Notes under the pieces: model-generated | Seen by the model: only the letters and a program-made list of their open reading frames with translations | The model's database searches: none | Told to the model about the DNA's origin: nothing | Translations under genes and position numbers: made by a program | DNA from: Myxocyprinus asiaticus | Lineage: Eukaryota > Chordata > Actinopteri > Cypriniformes > Catostomidae | DNA: 64,000 nucleotides | Assembly: GCF_019703515.2 (NCBI RefSeq) | Contig: NC_059346.1 | Location: forward strand, 11,130,501-11,194,500 | Reading direction: 5' to 3' | Shown here: positions 61,463 to 64,000 of the stretch, one piece after another | Numbering within the stretch: position 1 is the first letter of the stretch | How the letters are laid out: every line of letters starts with the position of its first letter

Positions 61463-62602
61463 TTAGCCCTTGTGCGACCTTCCGGACATTTTTGTCTTTT
61501 TCATTTTTGTTTTTTTGATCATTTTGGCTGTGTTAATAAATTTCATACATTTTTGCCAAAGGTGTGTATTTTTGGGGGGAATTCTGATATTTTAACCTCA
61601 GTTCCAATAATACATCTATAATACACTGTGTACACAAAATAGTTACACTCAGGAACTTACAGACAAAAATATCCCCATTGAAACCCATTAAAACTGCAAT
61701 ATTTGATCCCAGTGCCATTAAAGCATAAAATCATGTATTCTATGATATTATGCTTTCATTCCAGAGCACTGGCTTCAAAATGTAAATGTTTTAATATTTT
61801 CCACCAGATGGCGCCATTTTTCACATGTTTAGCATATGGAGCAAATACATGCTTTTTTCCTATTTTCTGTTTGTTTTATTATAGAGCACTGCAGGCCAAT
61901 TGAATAAATGATGCAGCTAAAATTGTGTGGGTGTGTTGGTATGGATGTCAGAGTGTGTTTTGTATATGTGTATTGAGAAATTTGTGTGTGTGTGAGTGTG
62001 TGTGTGTAAAAAAACAACAGTGGCATTATGTAAACAAACTTGCATTTAAAGGGTTAAAATCCTGAAAATGAATGAATATTTGGTAGTTATGATCAGGACT
62101 GATGTTGGTTAAAAAAGTCAGTGAAAGTGGAAAATAATATTAATATATAATATTTTTATGGCAGTTTTTTTGACGTGGATATTTTTGTACTCTAAAGTAC
62201 TGAGTGTGAGGTTAAATCTGACACTGCACAAAAAATTATAATGCATCAAAATCAATGTTGTTGCTAATCATTGACACATCCCAGACTGTGAATAATAATA
62301 ATAATAATAAACATTTTCCCCTTAGCATTTAGTATATGGAAAATAAATAAATTTTTGTGCTTTTTTCATAAAAAGAACAACAGTGGCATTATAAAAACAA
62401 ACTGGCATTTAAAGGGTTAAAATCCTGAAAATTAATGAATATTGGGTAGTTATGATCAGGACTGATGTTGGTTAAAAAATTAACTCATTGAAAGTGGAAA
62501 ATAATATTAATATATAATATTATTATGACAGTTTTTTGACGCGGACATTTTTATCCTCTAAGGACCTCTGAGTAACTTTTTTTATTGACGCACAAGGGTT
62601 AA
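61463..62602. mobile_element. TIR element with internal 363-bp tandem duplication
   Basis: The left end GTTAGCCCTTGTGCGACC and the right end GACGCACAAGGGTTAA are inverted. Inside, the block starting AACAACAGTGGCATTAT at 62013 is repeated at 62376, with ~180 bp of strong similarity. A (TG)n tract (61980-62007) and an (AAT)n tract (62290-62309) are included. It ends about 390 bp before the znrf3 start codon. Confidence 0.65.
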
Positions 62603-62634
62603 GGAAGATCGGTGGGTGGAGTTAACCCTTTGTG

Positions 62635-62662
62635 AGAAAAAAAAAAAAAAAAAAAAAAAAAA
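62635..62662. repeat. Poly(A) tract
   Basis: A run of about 28 A residues lies between the TIR element and the znrf3 promoter region. Confidence 0.9.
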
Positions 62663-62671
62663 TTAAGGAAT

Positions 62672-62692
62672 CACGTGTTCCCAGATCAAAGG
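62672..62692 (+). promoter_or_regulatory. znrf3: E-box and TCF/LEF-like site upstream of znrf3
   Basis: CACGTG (62672-62677) is an E-box. AGATCAAAGG (62683-62692) fits the TCF/LEF consensus WWCAAAG. They lie about 300-320 nt upstream of the znrf3 start. ZNRF3 is known to be induced by Wnt/beta-catenin as negative feedback, which makes the site plausible. Binding is inferred. Confidence 0.5.
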
Positions 62693-62960
62693 AGATCCGC
62701 TTCGTAGAGAGAGCGCGAGCACCCAGCGAAGCATAAGCGAGCGCGCCAGCAATGCGATAGTCCGGGCTGCAATGGTGAAATAAGCCACGACACTCTTTTG
62801 TAGGACAAACTTTTGTTTTTAATGATTAGAATTCTAATTTCGCACCATTCATTGCGGTTTATTTTTGTTGTTGGTGGTTGTATTTTTTTTTCGCGAGGGA
62901 GCTCTCGCTCTCTCAAATCTGATTTCTGAATCGATACTTTTTTGAAGACGCTTGGTAATT

Positions 62961-62996
62961 ATGTTCGGATCGGCGCTGATCCAACCGGCAAGATGA
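62961..62996 (+). CDS. Short uORF overlapping the znrf3 start
   Basis: An ATG at 62961 opens an 11-codon frame that ends with TGA at 62994-62996. That stop overlaps the first znrf3 ATG (62993-62995) as ATGA; a second in-frame ATG follows at 62996. If the transcript includes it, it could limit or redirect initiation to the second Met. It lies in the presumed 5' UTR; transcription start is not known from sequence. Confidence 0.45.
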   Translation: MFGSALIQPAR

Positions 62997-63214
62997 TGGT
63001 TTCACCGAGGAGTCGGTTCGCTCGTGGTGCTGATTCGGTGGTCTTGGTGTTGTTTTGGGTCTTGGGAAGCGTCCTAGCCAAGGATACTGCCTTTGTGGAA
63101 GTTGTGCTTTTTGAGTCGAGCCCAAATGGTGATTATACCACTTACACGACAGGTTTGCAGGGACGCTTCTCCAAAGCCGGAGCCACTATCAGCGCCGAGG
63201 GCGAGATCGTGCAA
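62993..63214 (+). CDS. znrf3: Zinc and ring finger 3, coding exon 1
   Basis: ZNRF3 is a single-pass membrane E3 ubiquitin ligase that removes Frizzled receptors and dampens Wnt signalling; R-spondins with LGR4-6 antagonise it. Only exon 1 is in the window: 74 codons, phase 0, ending ...AEGEIVQ before a GTACGT donor at 63215. Residues 1-29 form a signal peptide, with the hydrophobic core SVVLVLFWVLGSVLA. The mature N-terminus KDTAFVEVVLFESSP and YTTYTTGLQGRFSKAGA are highly characteristic of the ZNRF3 ectodomain. The start is the ATG at 62993 or 62996; the latter is three bases downstream. The RING domain and transmembrane segment must lie in exons beyond 64000. Head-to-head placement with xbp1 matches vertebrate microsynteny. 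Confidence 0.95.
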
Positions 63215-64000
63215 GTACGTTACCTTCTCTACCTTCTCAATACAGTTAACCTGTATTGGGATTTTACGCTATGACTGTGTGTCTAACTTCATTTCTGTGG
63301 GGTTCATTCGGTCTCCGCAACTCTTTCCTTTTGAAGGGGGTGTGGGGTTGCACTTACTATGTGAGGATGGTACAAGCCCCAAGAACTATGCGGTCGCAAA
63401 ATGGCCTCTTGTCTCGCAAAACCTCCGATGCCCAAACATGCAAACATACTTGCTGAAAGTTACTTTGATGCATAACGTGCACAAGTGGTTTTACGTTGTA
63501 ATCATGCAACAGAGGATAAGAAGCAGAGGGTAAACTTTGTGTCACAAATGAGAGCTATGAGACATGTCAAGGGTCATACATATTAATAATTAGGCTACTT
63601 TACTAAAGATGACTGGTGTAAATCTTTTGTGCTTATTTAGTAATCAGACCATGCTCTTTAAAGTTTATTTTACTTAAGTATTTTTATGATTATGGAATGC
63701 CATAATGTGCATTGCAGAAGTTCATTAAGGCCGATGAGACATATGAATTGGCCCAAATAGCCACTCTGCTTGAATAATAACTCCACAGGGACATGTGACA
63801 GTAGGTCATTCAAGTGTTTAAGAAGCTCCACACCTCCATGTTTGATTTTGTTCTTCATACTGTACACAAACAGCTTGGTATTTTCTAAGGAGACTTTTGC
63901 CATGCTTCTAAAGATCATCCATCATCATGATTTGTTGAAGGTTTGTAATTCACCCCCCTCCTCTTGTGAAAACAGAACCGGCATCAGAGGCGGACATTAT
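63215..64000 (+). other. znrf3: znrf3 intron 1, 5' part
   Basis: This follows the GTACGT donor. Open frames here (63256-63545) have no domain and are not conserved-looking; the acceptor is outside the window. Confidence 0.8.

Noticed and set aside
63256..63545. Open frames after znrf3 exon 1 as coding
   Set aside because: They lie after a splice donor, are unlike ZNRF3 and have no domain.

Overview
This window is vertebrate nuclear DNA from a teleost fish, most likely a cyprinid-type genome (inferred from spliced genes and a dense load of fish-type Tc1 elements, TIR MITEs, tRNA-derived SINEs and L1-type LINEs). Two host genes can be recognised, in the head-to-head order known from vertebrate XBP1-ZNRF3 microsynteny. 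xbp1 lies on the minus strand (coding exons between 27728 and 25254). The first coding exon of znrf3 lies on the plus strand (62993-63214). No other host gene could be supported.

xbp1 is complete. It has five coding exons with GT/AG junctions and a bZIP region. Exon 4 holds the 26-nt IRE1 intron flanked by two hairpins with 7-nt loops. Removing it gives a 386-residue XBP1s; retaining it gives a 263-residue XBP1u that ends in a recognisable translational-pausing peptide. The proximal promoter carries a perfect-consensus ERSE (CCAAT-N9-CCACG) and a palindromic CRE. A 5'-truncated LINE with a 12-bp target-site duplication sits about 75 bp beyond the ERSE. znrf3 exon 1 encodes a signal peptide and the start of the ectodomain of a membrane E3 ligase that restrains Wnt signalling. 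A TCF/LEF-like site and a short uORF overlapping the start codon lie just upstream.

1-24 kb, downstream of xbp1, is repeats and anonymous DNA: an LTR element encoding only a Gag-like ORF with a 39-bp minisatellite (370-2502); Tc1 fragments; several fold-back MITEs; an almost intact Tc1 transposase broken by one stop (7614-8843); a Sleeping Beauty-like element interrupted by a Ty3/gypsy remnant (10395-12985); a second Gag-like relic with a hairpin and 27-bp minisatellite (13195-14660); and an internally deleted Tc1 (14814-15965).

29-62 kb, between the two promoters, holds LINE fragments, a Harbinger-like element nested in a MITE, a Tc1 carrying a SINE, a hAT-like MITE split by a 1584-bp Tc1 with long TIRs (44451-46034), a 5.3-kb decayed L1 (about 48110-53446), more MITEs, and a TIR element with a 363-bp internal tandem duplication next to the znrf3 promoter. 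I see no new multi-gene system. The most informative parts are the xbp1 dual-coding and regulatory architecture, the LINE at its promoter, and the Gag-plus-minisatellite LTR elements.
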